NCBI GenBank assembly: GCA_945834405.1
Contig: CAMAHD010000001.1
Span: 1 to 64,000 of the forward strand
DNA: 64,000 nt
Reading direction: 5' to 3'
Source: an uncultured Prevotella sp.
Lineage (GTDB): Bacteria > Bacteroidota > Bacteroidia > Bacteroidales > Bacteroidaceae
Shown here: piece by piece, positions 1-9,581 of the stretch
How the letters are laid out: each line of letters begins with the position of its first letter
Numbering within the stretch: the stretch's first letter is position 1
The notes under the pieces: model-generated
What the model was told of the DNA's origin: nothing
The model's database searches: none
What the model saw: only the letters and a program-made list of their open reading frames with translations
Translations under genes and position numbers: made by a program

Positions 1-1
1 T

Positions 2-43
2 ACAGCCATCGAGAAAATTGAAACCAATAAGAAGGAGGCGTAG
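2..43 (+). CDS. 3' end of an upstream CDS (...TAIEKIETNKKEA*)
   Basis: Open frame from the window edge to TAG at 41-43; the stop lies inside a terminator-like hairpin. Confidence 0.4.
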   Translation, partial: TAIEKIETNKKEA

Positions 44-58
44 GCCTCCTTTCTTCTT
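31..58 (+). terminator. Candidate intrinsic terminator overlapping the upstream stop codon
   Basis: GAAGGAGGC-gtag-GCCTCCTTTC stem followed by a T-rich tract. Confidence 0.5.
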
Positions 59-73
59 AAAAAAACTTCGTTT

Positions 74-108
74 CTGACATATAATTACTATATGTCAGTT
101 TTTTTTTA
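74..108 (+). terminator. Intrinsic terminator
   Basis: Perfect 10-bp stem CTGACATATA-attac-TATATGTCAG followed by a run of about ten T. Confidence 0.85.
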
Positions 109-215
109 TGTTCGTACTTTATTTCATATAAGAGACAAAAGGCCTTATAGAAAGTCTTGATTATATATTTATTAAATTCATGCATATAATTATTATATGT
201 CATCACACTCTTCCG

Positions 216-290
216 AAAAATCGTAAATGTGTTAAATCAAGACAAAGTTACTCGAAAATTCTCCTATGTGCAGATTTCTGTGTTCCTTCG
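216..290 (+). promoter_or_regulatory. Shared promoter element, copy P1
   Basis: AAAAATCGTAAATGTGTTAAATCAAGACAAAGTTACTCGAAAATTC; core GTTAAATCAAG 231-241, 41-nt spacer, -7-like TTCCTTCG 283-290, ATG at 321. Confidence 0.75.
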
Positions 291-320
291 CACAGAGAAA
301 TAAACAAAGATATAAGCAGT

Positions 321-1379
321 ATGAAACACAGAAATCTCACTATCTTCCTCATGGCAACTGCCATGACAATCCTCACGGCAACAGCCGTGCTGACATCGTG
401 CTCAAAAAGCAATGATGAATTTTCCTTCAAGACAGCGCAGGAGGCTGTAAACGCTTGTCACAAAGAACTTTCTGTCATTCGTCCTATGCAGAAAGCCAAC
501 ATCAAAGACCTGACGGAAATCACCGTCAAATGGCTGATGCTACAGGATTCTACCTTCGCTGTCATGATGCGCGACTCCACCATAGATTCCCACAGTGATG
601 TCGCAGCAGATTTCTTCGCTACTTCCGACAGTATCCGCAGCGAGATTACTCGCCTGGCTATGTCGGAGAACCACTCGCTGAGCGACGTTGTATATTATAA
701 GGTACACACAGCGAAGGACAGGGAGAAAATTCAGTCCTCAAAAGACTACAAGAATGCAGTAGCTTTCTACAACGGTCTGGATGAACATCCGACCTATAAG
801 AATATTACAGAGTCTGTAAAAAAATATGAAGCTCTGCTGGCAAAAAATAACAGCTTCAAAAAAGAAAATCAGCTGCTTCAATTCATCGGTGAGGAAGACA
901 GATGCTTCCGCTCCATCATGAAGCACCTGAACGAAGTGAAGCAGGAAGACCTGGAACATATCACTGACCGAACAGCAATGATATTCCAGAAACTCTATGA
1001 GAGCACTCAGGTGGAACCTGAGAATCCTGTCAGTGGAAGGCTGGTGATGTACATCTCCATGCGCTTCAACCGGCGTATCATACAGAACGCCGAAGCGGTA
1101 GTCCGTGACATCGAAAGCAAGAAAGAGCTGTCAGAACAGCAGGCCGCCAACTACCGCTGGATGCTCCTGCAGCCCTACATGACGATAGACACCTATTCCA
1201 TGGCATCCATTACCAAAGAACAGGAAAAGAAGCTACAGGAGATAGCAGAGAATCTCCCCCGCCTGCTGGCATACATCGACGGGAAGGACTTCGATAAATC
1301 GGACAAGGCAGAAACTGAGAAACTTCCTTGTATCCTGACGAGATATTTCTTAAAGTCGTACCTCCATCAAGTATTATAA
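321..1379 (+). CDS. Predicted lipoprotein of unknown function
   Basis: ORF; N-terminus MKHRNLTIFLMATAMTILTATAVLTSCSKS has a signal peptide and lipobox cysteine. Confidence 0.75.
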   Translation: MKHRNLTIFLMATAMTILTATAVLTSCSKSNDEFSFKTAQEAVNACHKELSVIRPMQKANIKDLTEITVKWLMLQDSTFAVMMRDSTIDSHSDVAADFFATSDSIRSEITRLAMSENHSLSDVVYYKVHTAKDREKIQSSKDYKNAVAFYNGLDEHPTYKNITESVKKYEALLAKNNSFKKENQLLQFIGEEDRCFRSIMKHLNEVKQEDLEHITDRTAMIFQKLYESTQVEPENPVSGRLVMYISMRFNRRIIQNAEAVVRDIESKKELSEQQAANYRWMLLQPYMTIDTYSMASITKEQEKKLQEIAENLPRLLAYIDGKDFDKSDKAETEKLPCILTRYFLKSYLHQVL

Positions 1380-1381
1380 TC

Positions 1382-1885
1382 ATGGAACAGAACAGTCAGA
1401 ATACACCCAGCACTCTCACTGTCAGTGAGAGCGCACAAGAGAACTTCAAGGACTTCTTGGAGAGACTTGACAAATGGTTTCCAAACCGTGGCTTTGACAC
1501 CGTTAATGTCAACCTGATAGCAAGAGAGAAATGTGCCGAGGCACGTATCCCTATCATCGGTCAGCTAATGATAGAACCGACAGTTGAAGTATTCGCTGAC
1601 AGGGGGAACGTAAACGTCCTCTATGCTATCAGCAGAGAGAATGACAAAAACATCAAAGTCATCGCCTACTCGATGCCTTACAGTGACGAGATGTATGTCA
1701 TCTCCATAGAGTCACACCAGTACGGTGTGATAGAAGAAATCGCCGTAGCATTCTACGACTCCATGGATGAAATGTTTCAGGATCTGCGGCATGACTATCT
1801 CGCTGGGCAATACATGCTCTCCGAGCCGAATGCCTACATGCTCGAAGCCGAAGACTACATGACTTTCTGCTCGCATTTTCTTTAA
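1382..1885 (+). CDS. Hypothetical protein
   Basis: ORF with internal start MEQNSQNTP at 1382, directly after the previous gene. Confidence 0.7.
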   Translation: MEQNSQNTPSTLTVSESAQENFKDFLERLDKWFPNRGFDTVNVNLIAREKCAEARIPIIGQLMIEPTVEVFADRGNVNVLYAISRENDKNIKVIAYSMPYSDEMYVISIESHQYGVIEEIAVAFYDSMDEMFQDLRHDYLAGQYMLSEPNAYMLEAEDYMTFCSHFL

Positions 1886-1922
1886 CAAAATATTCAAGGA
1901 TATTTCTAATCTTTCAGACAGT

Positions 1923-2606
1923 ATGATATTCGTAAAAATATTACTCTCAATGATACTGGCAGCAATGCCTTTCGCGTATGCGTATCACATACGCGCACAA
2001 AAGAAAAGAGGTGATCAACCAAGTTCACTCTATACTTTCATCGGCAAGCACCTTCCAAAAATTCAATGTGCTTGCCTCACCGTCATAAACTTTGTTACCA
2101 GAGTGTATGACGGCATGAAGCGAAGCGACTCATTCAGAAGATTCTTCACCATCATCACCTTACTGGTGTTGCTGGTGTTTCAATATGTGGATTTTCATGT
2201 CGCTTCAAATGTCGCACATAACGTGCGACTGGCATTCGAAAACTCTGCCGAAAAGAATGTCGAAAACATTGCAGAAATGAAAGCATGGCTTCACTATTTT
2301 ACAAAGCCTCACGCTACCATGCTGGGAGTGTGCCTGTCACTGATGTTTTTCTCCTTCCGTCTGGCAAACAACATACTGACACGGCTGCACAACAACAACC
2401 GTATCTACTGTCTCGTGGGACTCGTCACGATGTGTATCGCCATCTTGACTACAAGATGGTTCATCATAGCCGAGACATTTACCATCATTCTGATGGCTGC
2501 ATACATCTATCCGAACAAACGTCCGATAGAAAATCCCAAGGGTAGAAAAACTATTCCAACACATGAGCGTAACAAGACAAAGATGCTCTACCGTAAAGCG
2601 GCATAA
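1923..2606 (+). CDS. Predicted multi-pass membrane protein
   Basis: Intact ORF with several hydrophobic segments. Confidence 0.7.
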   Translation: MIFVKILLSMILAAMPFAYAYHIRAQKKRGDQPSSLYTFIGKHLPKIQCACLTVINFVTRVYDGMKRSDSFRRFFTIITLLVLLVFQYVDFHVASNVAHNVRLAFENSAEKNVENIAEMKAWLHYFTKPHATMLGVCLSLMFFSFRLANNILTRLHNNNRIYCLVGLVTMCIAILTTRWFIIAETFTIILMAAYIYPNKRPIENPKGRKTIPTHERNKTKMLYRKAA

Positions 2607-2683
2607 CACTTCCATTTTTCATACAAGAAAACATTTCGGATAACGATATTTTTCTACATAACATTCCACAATAAATTCTACAT

Positions 2684-3073
2684 ATGAATAAGCAGAATAA
2701 AACAGACGCTGCAGGCAGCCAATCACAAGCCGCCGATACCGCACAGAAGATGACGGTCACGACGGGATATGACCTCTGGAGTCTGCTGTTCCAGGGGAAC
2801 GACTCCGAGGGTTCTCATAAGCTCACGAAGGCCGAAGCATACTTCGACCTGATAAAACGTCAGCGACTGTCTATGCTGACAAAAGATGAATCCTATTTAG
2901 GTGGTGGTATTCTCGCCCTCGCTAAAGCCTGGAGATGGGACCGCACCACCGTCAAGAAATTCATCGACGCTCTATGTTCCATAGAGGCCGCGACCTTTAA
3001 GAAGGTAGGTAATCGAGCCGTCATCAAACTTACAAACGTCACTTCTCTTCACCATAATGGTTCAGATGCGTAA
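2684..3073 (+). CDS. Small protein with predicted winged-helix-like C-terminus
   Basis: ORF; segment ILALAKAWRWDRTTVKKFIDALCSIEAATFKKVGNRAVIKL resembles wHTH replication/regulator proteins. Confidence 0.65.
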   Translation: MNKQNKTDAAGSQSQAADTAQKMTVTTGYDLWSLLFQGNDSEGSHKLTKAEAYFDLIKRQRLSMLTKDESYLGGGILALAKAWRWDRTTVKKFIDALCSIEAATFKKVGNRAVIKLTNVTSLHHNGSDA

Positions 3074-3077
3074 CGTA

Positions 3078-3328
3078 ACACCCTTCCGGTGTCGTCTCAG
3101 AGCGACTTTACCTTCAAGGTGGTGTCCTACAAGGCAAAGCCTCGAATACACGCACCAGCGCCCTTTCAGGGCAACCTACGGCAGTTCTTTCAGAACTCCC
3201 CAATGTGCGCTTGCGCACCCAGGTTGTTTCACAACCAGTAAGCCTAATTACCGTTTTTGGGTTTTACACCCCAACAAACGGAACGACCCAAACCTATCGG
3301 GGAGCAAGCTCAGGGTCGTAATTAGGCT
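3078..3328. other. Candidate oriT / hairpin array upstream of the relaxase
   Basis: Consecutive short inverted repeats (e.g. 3160-3172 GCCCTTTCAGGGC, 3183-3197 AGTTCTTTCAGAACT, 3205-3218 GTGCGCTTGCGCAC, 3222-3236 GGTTGTTTCACAACC), then an enclosing 11-bp perfect stem AGCCTAATTAC 3241-3251 / GTAATTAGGCT 3318-3328, directly 5' of the relaxase gene. Confidence 0.7.
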
Positions 3329-3380
3329 CAGGGTTACACCCCGAGGCCCCGAAACGTTGAACGCTTAATCTCATATTAAA

Positions 3381-4913
3381 ATGGCAAAGCAAGTATTCGA
3401 TTTGCGCGAAGGAAAAGGAATGTCTGCCGGGCAAAGTACGGAACACCTCCGTAACTATTCTGTGACTGACCCCGAATTGAAAAAATATGGATATTATGAT
3501 CCGACCAGAGTAAACTTGAATTTTGAGGTCGGAAAAGGCGGGGTCATCAAGCCCGTCAACAAACAGTATTCCATTGTTCAACGTTTCAAGGATAATCTTC
3601 GCAACAGAGGTATTACAGACCCTAACGACATTAAAAGGAAAAAAGGTCTGGAACCGAATCGAAATACGGTAGCGAATATTATCCTCGGAGGGTCACGCGA
3701 ACAGATGCACAAACTCGCGTTCGGTGACCAGAAGGTTGATATCACCAGAGGAGCTGACAACAGACATATCACGCGACAACCGGAAATAGAAAAATGGGCG
3801 CAGGATATGTATAATTATGTCGCCAAGAAATTCGGCGAAGAAAACATCATAGCTTTCGTCGTACATTTGGACGAGAAAAATCCACACATACACTGTACGC
3901 TCGTACCAGTGAACGAAAAAAATAAAATATCCTATCATAGTGTTTTTGGCGAAAGCAAAGAAATAGCAAGAAAAAAATTCCTCGAACTTCATAACGAGGT
4001 GGCTGAAGTCAATAAAAAATACGACCTCGAAAGAGGAACGGACATCAATACCACCGGAACGAAACATCGAACCTCAGAGGAATACTGGCAATACCTAAAA
4101 GATAAATGTGAGGAGCTGGAAGGTAAGAGCCAAGGACTGGACTCTGAGCTGAAGGGTAAACAGGATGCCTTGGACTTCCTCGACAAGGAATATAGGCGCA
4201 CCGATATTAAGGTGAAAGGTCTGTCGAAAATGCTGGAGAATCTTACGACGAGAAGAAATGATATTGTCGAGGAAATTCATCAGCTGGAAGAAGACGCTAA
4301 TAACGGTCGTATTTCCGTAGATGAACTACAGCGGAAAGCACAGATGCTTCATAACGAGCTGGAGGAGACAGAAAAGAAGATAAAGGATAAACAAGATAAG
4401 CTGGAGAAAGCGAACGAGCAGTTGGAAATGCTGGCGGACAAACAGGCTGAATTTGAACGTCAGAACGATGAGCTGCAACGTTCCATTAACAGAGAGAAAC
4501 ATACCCTCGAAGACATGACCAACAAAAGGGTCATCCAAGAGACTCAGGCACAAGGGTGGAGAGAGGTCACAAACGAAATCAGAGACATGTATAACAGAAT
4601 AGATGACTTTCGTGATAATCTCTCTTACAATGAAAGAAATGTTTTTGACAAATTCAAAAGTGAGTTCATGGATGACTCCGTCTTAGGGGATATTGCCAGA
4701 GACAGTGAAAAAATCATTGCCATCACAACAATGCTATACCTTGGCGCAGTGGAAAATGCGATGAACTTCGCACAGTCGCACGGCGGTGGAGGTGGTGGCC
4801 CCGGCAAAGAGTGGGGGCGTAAGCCTGGCGAGGATGATGACTCGTTCCGTGGACGCTGCTTCGGTATGGCCAGACTGATGATGAGACCACCTGGCAGAAG
4901 ATTACAGAGATAA
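3381..4913 (+). CDS. MOBV-type (Pre/Mob) relaxase
   Basis: Metal-binding motif FVVHLDEKNPHIHCTLVPVN, N-terminal catalytic region, coiled-coil C-terminus. Confidence 0.9.
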   Translation: MAKQVFDLREGKGMSAGQSTEHLRNYSVTDPELKKYGYYDPTRVNLNFEVGKGGVIKPVNKQYSIVQRFKDNLRNRGITDPNDIKRKKGLEPNRNTVANIILGGSREQMHKLAFGDQKVDITRGADNRHITRQPEIEKWAQDMYNYVAKKFGEENIIAFVVHLDEKNPHIHCTLVPVNEKNKISYHSVFGESKEIARKKFLELHNEVAEVNKKYDLERGTDINTTGTKHRTSEEYWQYLKDKCEELEGKSQGLDSELKGKQDALDFLDKEYRRTDIKVKGLSKMLENLTTRRNDIVEEIHQLEEDANNGRISVDELQRKAQMLHNELEETEKKIKDKQDKLEKANEQLEMLADKQAEFERQNDELQRSINREKHTLEDMTNKRVIQETQAQGWREVTNEIRDMYNRIDDFRDNLSYNERNVFDKFKSEFMDDSVLGDIARDSEKIIAITTMLYLGAVENAMNFAQSHGGGGGGPGKEWGRKPGEDDDSFRGRCFGMARLMMRPPGRRLQR

Positions 4914-4940
4914 TGGTTGTTTAACTTAATATTTATAGTC

Positions 4941-5291
4941 ATGGATAAAATGAAATTAGAAGAAATGAAGAGCAGCGACTATCACAAGATTGTCGCGCAG
5001 GTTCTGGAGATTGTAGAGAAGACACAGTTTAACCCGGACAGAAATGTTGAGATCAAGGAAGCAGGGAGCCCTGACATCTGGAAAATGGTGTTCCAGAAGA
5101 AGGATACCTCGCTGGATGAGTTGCAAGGTATCATGAAGCAGCTCGGCAGCAACTTCATCGTGAATATATCAGCCAAGGATAAGAACGCTCTGCTCATCAG
5201 CATCGAGGCACCCTCTGATGATTTTATACGACTGAAGGATAAGGCTGGACAACAGCCGCGTGGAATGTTCGACCAGAACGGTGGACAATAA
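4941..5291 (+). CDS. Hypothetical protein
   Basis: ORF with ATG at 4941 (MDKMKLEEMKSSDYHK). Confidence 0.6.
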   Translation: MDKMKLEEMKSSDYHKIVAQVLEIVEKTQFNPDRNVEIKEAGSPDIWKMVFQKKDTSLDELQGIMKQLGSNFIVNISAKDKNALLISIEAPSDDFIRLKDKAGQQPRGMFDQNGGQ

Positions 5292-5306
5292 CATAACCTG
5301 ACGGCT

Positions 5307-5675
5307 ATGATTAAGAACTTCGAGAAAGACACCTGCAAGCTGAACGACTTCAAGAAGGAGAAAATCCTTCCCGCAGTCGTCGCGGTGCTGGAAAGATGTG
5401 TCGGCAAAGCCAACGCCATCACCAACAAGAAAATCATCCGTCTGAATCTCGCTGACTATCCCGTCGATCCGGCACGGCTCAGGATGATTCTTCACTATAT
5501 CAGAACCAAGGATCTGGTGAAAGGACTGATAGCCACAAGAAGGGGATATTTCATAGCGGAACGGCGGAAAGATTTTGAGGACTATATCAAAAGTCTGGAT
5601 GGCAGGATAGGGGCTATAGCTGATGTGAAGATGAGTATGACACGACATATGGAGGAAATGTTTCCTGAAACATAA
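5307..5675 (+). CDS. Hypothetical protein, predicted winged-helix-like
   Basis: ORF; segment RLRMILHYIRTKDLVKGLIATRRGYFIAE is typical of a wHTH recognition helix and wing. Confidence 0.6.
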   Translation: MIKNFEKDTCKLNDFKKEKILPAVVAVLERCVGKANAITNKKIIRLNLADYPVDPARLRMILHYIRTKDLVKGLIATRRGYFIAERRKDFEDYIKSLDGRIGAIADVKMSMTRHMEEMFPET

Positions 5676-5688
5676 AATGTAAAATATT

Positions 5689-7356
5689 ATGAAAGTAAAT
5701 TTTTCATTGAGCAAACGGAAGGCGGGAATAATGACAGGACTATTACTGGCAGTGATAACAATCGTTAGCATTGTTTTCAGATGTACTGGCAACAACGGAC
5801 CGGCGTCGGCACATGACCTGCTGTTGGCAGACAACAGCGCAGCGTCACAGACTTACGTCCTGAAGGTAAGCCAGATTCATGAGTTTCCCGTTCAAGGTGG
5901 TTCGAGTCATATCAATATCGCTTCTTACCGCATCGGGAAGGATAGTATGCTGACACCTGTACCATGGACGATGACATTCTCAGTGGACGGCGGACGTACC
6001 TGGCAGCTGAATGTTCCACTATGGGCAACGGTAGAAACGTACTCAGGGCAGGGCAGCACAAAAGCGAAGGCGATAGACATCTTCCTTCGAGAACAACCCG
6101 TCAAGGGTGACAATGTCTTTGACTATGACCTGTCCACCAAGGGGGGAACGACACCAATGTCAACCGCAAACTGCTATCTGGTGAACACACCAGGCAGCTA
6201 TAAGATTCCCTTGGTATATGGTAACGCCATCAAGAACGGAGCCGACAACAAAATGGCTTACCATCCGAAAGGGGCGAACAGCGCCATATTCCTGACTCCT
6301 TTCCATAACCATCTGGATGAGCCAATCAAAAATCCTTGGCTCAGAGAGAACGGTATTCATCCCAATAAAGCGGAAGTGCTATGGCAGGACTCACCGGGGA
6401 TGATAACACAGGCAACCATCAAAGATGATTACCTGACATTCACGGTTCCTGACTCTGCACAGACAGGCAACGCAGTGATTGCAGCTCAAATCAACGACAC
6501 TATCTGCTGGTCATGGCATCTGTGGCTCACACATGAGACTCTGGAGGAGCCGATAACGGTAGGCACAATAGAAGAAACATTCTCTATTTCGCCCGTCAAT
6601 CTGGGCTACTGCACAGACGGACAGAAACTGAGCCGAGGTGGGAGCAGCCGGCAACTTGCCATCCGTATCAAACAGGATGAGGGTGCTGGAAAGGAGCAGG
6701 TAATCACCGTTAGCCAGAAAGGTCGTGACACCGGCACATCGAACGGCTATGCCTTCTGTACCTATTACCAGTGGGGACGGAAAGACCCGGAAATTCCATC
6801 GGCAGCAGACGGCAAGAAGCCACGTATGGCATATGACATCCATAACGACACGGTATCTAACTATTACGCTCAGACGAAAGGAATCAATACTGCCATCCTG
6901 TATCCGACTGTGCATTTTGCTGACACGGAAGATGGGTTCCCCGGACCTTACGGAACAGGGCATTATAATCTATGGAACGCCACCCTTACGGCTACAGGGG
7001 AACAACGAGGGGTAAAGACGGTAAAGACCGTATATGATCCGTGTCCTCCCGGCTACTGTGTACCGACAGAGGCTTTCTTTAAATTCATATCGGAAAACGG
7101 AGAGCACGAATGGAAGAAAAATCTCAAAGGGCAACTCTGGAAGATGGGGAAGACAGAGATTTTCTTCCCGGCAGCAGGACTGCGCGAAAATGTCGTAGGG
7201 AGCGTATGGTACTTTGGTACCAAGGGCGACTACTGGTGTTCAAACTATACCAACCAGCGGCAATGTCCGTTCATCACAGTATCGGACGGGGCATTTGTCA
7301 TGGGGGTCAGCCCTAAGGCATCGGCATATACCATCAGACCGATGATGGAAGAATAA
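5689..7356 (+). CDS. Fimbrillin-like / FISUMP-type surface protein
   Basis: N-terminal hydrophobic segment; C-terminal signatures YDPCPPGYCVPT, YWCSNYTN, IRPMMEE common in Bacteroidetes surface/fimbrillin-like proteins. Confidence 0.7.
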   Translation: MKVNFSLSKRKAGIMTGLLLAVITIVSIVFRCTGNNGPASAHDLLLADNSAASQTYVLKVSQIHEFPVQGGSSHINIASYRIGKDSMLTPVPWTMTFSVDGGRTWQLNVPLWATVETYSGQGSTKAKAIDIFLREQPVKGDNVFDYDLSTKGGTTPMSTANCYLVNTPGSYKIPLVYGNAIKNGADNKMAYHPKGANSAIFLTPFHNHLDEPIKNPWLRENGIHPNKAEVLWQDSPGMITQATIKDDYLTFTVPDSAQTGNAVIAAQINDTICWSWHLWLTHETLEEPITVGTIEETFSISPVNLGYCTDGQKLSRGGSSRQLAIRIKQDEGAGKEQVITVSQKGRDTGTSNGYAFCTYYQWGRKDPEIPSAADGKKPRMAYDIHNDTVSNYYAQTKGINTAILYPTVHFADTEDGFPGPYGTGHYNLWNATLTATGEQRGVKTVKTVYDPCPPGYCVPTEAFFKFISENGEHEWKKNLKGQLWKMGKTEIFFPAAGLRENVVGSVWYFGTKGDYWCSNYTNQRQCPFITVSDGAFVMGVSPKASAYTIRPMMEE

Positions 7357-7384
7357 CAAAAGTAATCACTAAATTCAATTTTCT

Positions 7385-7870
7385 ATGGTAAAAGGTTTCG
7401 CAAAGGCTTCAGTGAAGTCAATCGTTTACTTGGCAGTGGCACTGGTCATGTACGGAGCGATGAAAAATACACGCCCGTCAAATCTTGATCATGCCAATGC
7501 AGTGACAGGTGTTGTGGAGAACGTGGTGGATGACATCTTCCAGAACCGTATCGAGATACCGGCAGAAAGCCGTGACCTGGCAGACTATATCTCAGGCAAG
7601 GTGGTACCGAAGGCTCTCGAAAAGGTTCAGAATGGGAAGATAGACCTGACGGACTTCTGGATATTCAACGTAGGCAGCATCACCGGCGAGAACGGTGACG
7701 AGGAAGCGGTGTCAATCGGTATTCTCGGAAAGGTGTTCACCTTTAACGAGGAAAAGATACGCGAGAATATCGAACAGTCCGTGACAGAGGATATGAACGA
7801 GTTCCTGGACAGCAACAATGGTGTTGAATGTGCTGAAGATACAGAAGACACGACAGAGTCTGGACATTAA
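7385..7870 (+). CDS. Small membrane-anchored protein of unknown function
   Basis: ORF with one N-terminal TM helix. Confidence 0.65.
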   Translation: MVKGFAKASVKSIVYLAVALVMYGAMKNTRPSNLDHANAVTGVVENVVDDIFQNRIEIPAESRDLADYISGKVVPKALEKVQNGKIDLTDFWIFNVGSITGENGDEEAVSIGILGKVFTFNEEKIRENIEQSVTEDMNEFLDSNNGVECAEDTEDTTESGH

Positions 7871-7882
7871 AACCTGTCGCCT

Positions 7883-7999
7883 ATGATGACTGCATTACTC
7901 ATTGTCGCAGGAATTTACGAAGTGTGTTTACCTATATGTATTTATGAAATAAAACACGCGACAGAGATTCCTCAGGATATGGACATCTATGACATGTAA
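7883..7999 (+). CDS. Small membrane-type ORF (38 aa)
   Basis: MMTALLIVAGIYEVCLPICIYEIKHATEIPQDMDIYDM*, co-directional and tightly spaced; below the ORF track cutoff. Confidence 0.4.
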   Translation: MMTALLIVAGIYEVCLPICIYEIKHATEIPQDMDIYDM

Positions 8000-8040
8000 T
8001 AATGCGCTGCATAACTGATTTTCATTGAAATTACGCTCAG

Positions 8041-8115
8041 AAAAATCGTAAATGTGTTAAATCAAGACAAAGTTACTCGATTTTTTCCGCGCGTGTCATA
8101 TAATAGGTAATTTCA
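8041..8115 (+). promoter_or_regulatory. Shared promoter element, copy P2
   Basis: AAAAATCGTAAATGTGTTAAATCAAGACAAAGTTACTCGA; core 8056-8066, 41-nt spacer, -7-like TAATTTCA 8108-8115, ATG at 8155. Confidence 0.75.
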
Positions 8116-8154
8116 CAGAAAAATTTATAGTTTTATTGTACAATATCAAAACTT

Positions 8155-9558
8155 ATGAAGAAGATTTTTTTATTTTTCGCGGCTGCTGCCCTCGCAGGGC
8201 AGGCTACGGCAACTCCCGTCACAGACGATGAGCAGCCGAATCTGTATCAAGAGGAAATCGTTCCTGTGACGGTATCCTATCTCGATAACGTTTATTCCGG
8301 CGGTGGCTGGAAAGCAAACTGGTTTCTCAGCATCCAAGGTGGTGTTTCGGCATTCATGGGCAGTCCAGTTGGACACGGTGACTTCTTTGACCGCACCAAA
8401 CCGCTGCTGAATATCTCTGCCGGAAAATGGATCACACCGACGGTGGGTGTCAGAGTGTCCTTCCAGGGACTGAAATTTATCGACGGCAACATGCAATCGC
8501 GCTCCTACCAGAATATTCACGGCGATATCATGTATAACGTGACAAATGCCTTCCGAGAAGATCATGAGATTTTGAACAGATGGGACATGATACCGTATCT
8601 GGGTATCGGTCTGGTGCATAACAGCTACAACGGCGCGAAACCGTTCGCATTGTCTGTAGGTATTGCCGGACGATACCGTCTGACGGACAGGCTGCACCTG
8701 ACAGGTGAGATAGGTGGAACGTTCACTGCAAAGAATATGGACGGATTAGGCGATAACAAACTGTTCGGGGATAATTTTCTGAACGCGAGCGTCGGCCTAA
8801 CGGTGACCATCGGCAAGAATGGTTGGAAAAAGGTAATCGATCCTGCACCATACATCTTCCAGAACGACCAGCTGATGAGCAGACTGGAGAATGCCAACGG
8901 GAAAATCCATAAGATGAACGTTCAGAAGGCAAAGGACGATGCATCACTGGCAGAGATGCGGAAGATTCTGGAGATTGAAGGACTGCTGGACAAGTATGAC
9001 CTGAGCATTCCAGAAGGAGAGGTGAAGAAGTATCCTAAGAATAACTACAGCGGTCTGAACAGCCTACGAGCAAGGCTTCGCGGTAAGAACTGGGGTGAGG
9101 ATGACGGTATAACATCGCGCCTTGCACAGACGGATAAGGTTTATGAGCCGATGACATGGGACAACGACAGCACCCAGCTCGACCCGAAGGAATACTTCAA
9201 GCTGATGAAGGACGGCAAGATATTCGTGGGGACACCGGTATTCTTCTTCTTTAAGCTGGGTACCACCGACCTGAACGAGAAGGCTCAGATCATCAACCTT
9301 CGCGAGGTTGCCAGCGTCATCAAACGCTATGGACTGTCAGCCCGCATCGTGGGAGCGGCTGACTCTCAGACAGGCTCGGCATACACCAATGAGGTACTGT
9401 CACAGAAACGTGCTCAGTACATCATTGACCTGCTGAAGAAACAGGGTGTGCCGGAAGACAGGATGGAGAAACAGTATCGGGGTGGTATCAACACCTACAT
9501 ACCGATGGAGGGCAACCGCAATACCTGCGTGATGCTCTACTTCAAGGAGAGAAACTGA
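8155..9558 (+). CDS. OmpA-family outer membrane protein
   Basis: Signal peptide, beta-barrel-like N-terminus, OmpA-like C-terminus (VGAADSQTGSAYTNEVLSQKRAQYIIDLLKKQGV). Confidence 0.85.
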   Translation: MKKIFLFFAAAALAGQATATPVTDDEQPNLYQEEIVPVTVSYLDNVYSGGGWKANWFLSIQGGVSAFMGSPVGHGDFFDRTKPLLNISAGKWITPTVGVRVSFQGLKFIDGNMQSRSYQNIHGDIMYNVTNAFREDHEILNRWDMIPYLGIGLVHNSYNGAKPFALSVGIAGRYRLTDRLHLTGEIGGTFTAKNMDGLGDNKLFGDNFLNASVGLTVTIGKNGWKKVIDPAPYIFQNDQLMSRLENANGKIHKMNVQKAKDDASLAEMRKILEIEGLLDKYDLSIPEGEVKKYPKNNYSGLNSLRARLRGKNWGEDDGITSRLAQTDKVYEPMTWDNDSTQLDPKEYFKLMKDGKIFVGTPVFFFFKLGTTDLNEKAQIINLREVASVIKRYGLSARIVGAADSQTGSAYTNEVLSQKRAQYIIDLLKKQGVPEDRMEKQYRGGINTYIPMEGNRNTCVMLYFKERN

Positions 9559-9581
9559 GGGCTTCCAGACAATATACAGAC

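Noticed and set aside
242-250. Reverse-strand TAACTTTG inside the shared box as a -7 element for an antisense promoter
   Set aside because: Present only in P1 and P2 and not in P3/P4/P5, no -33 at proper distance and no antisense gene; forward-strand promoters explain conservation better.
3057-3368. 103-aa ORF across the hairpin array
   Set aside because: The sequence is dominated by inverted repeats and the translation is low-complexity R/P-rich; treated as non-coding oriT-like DNA.
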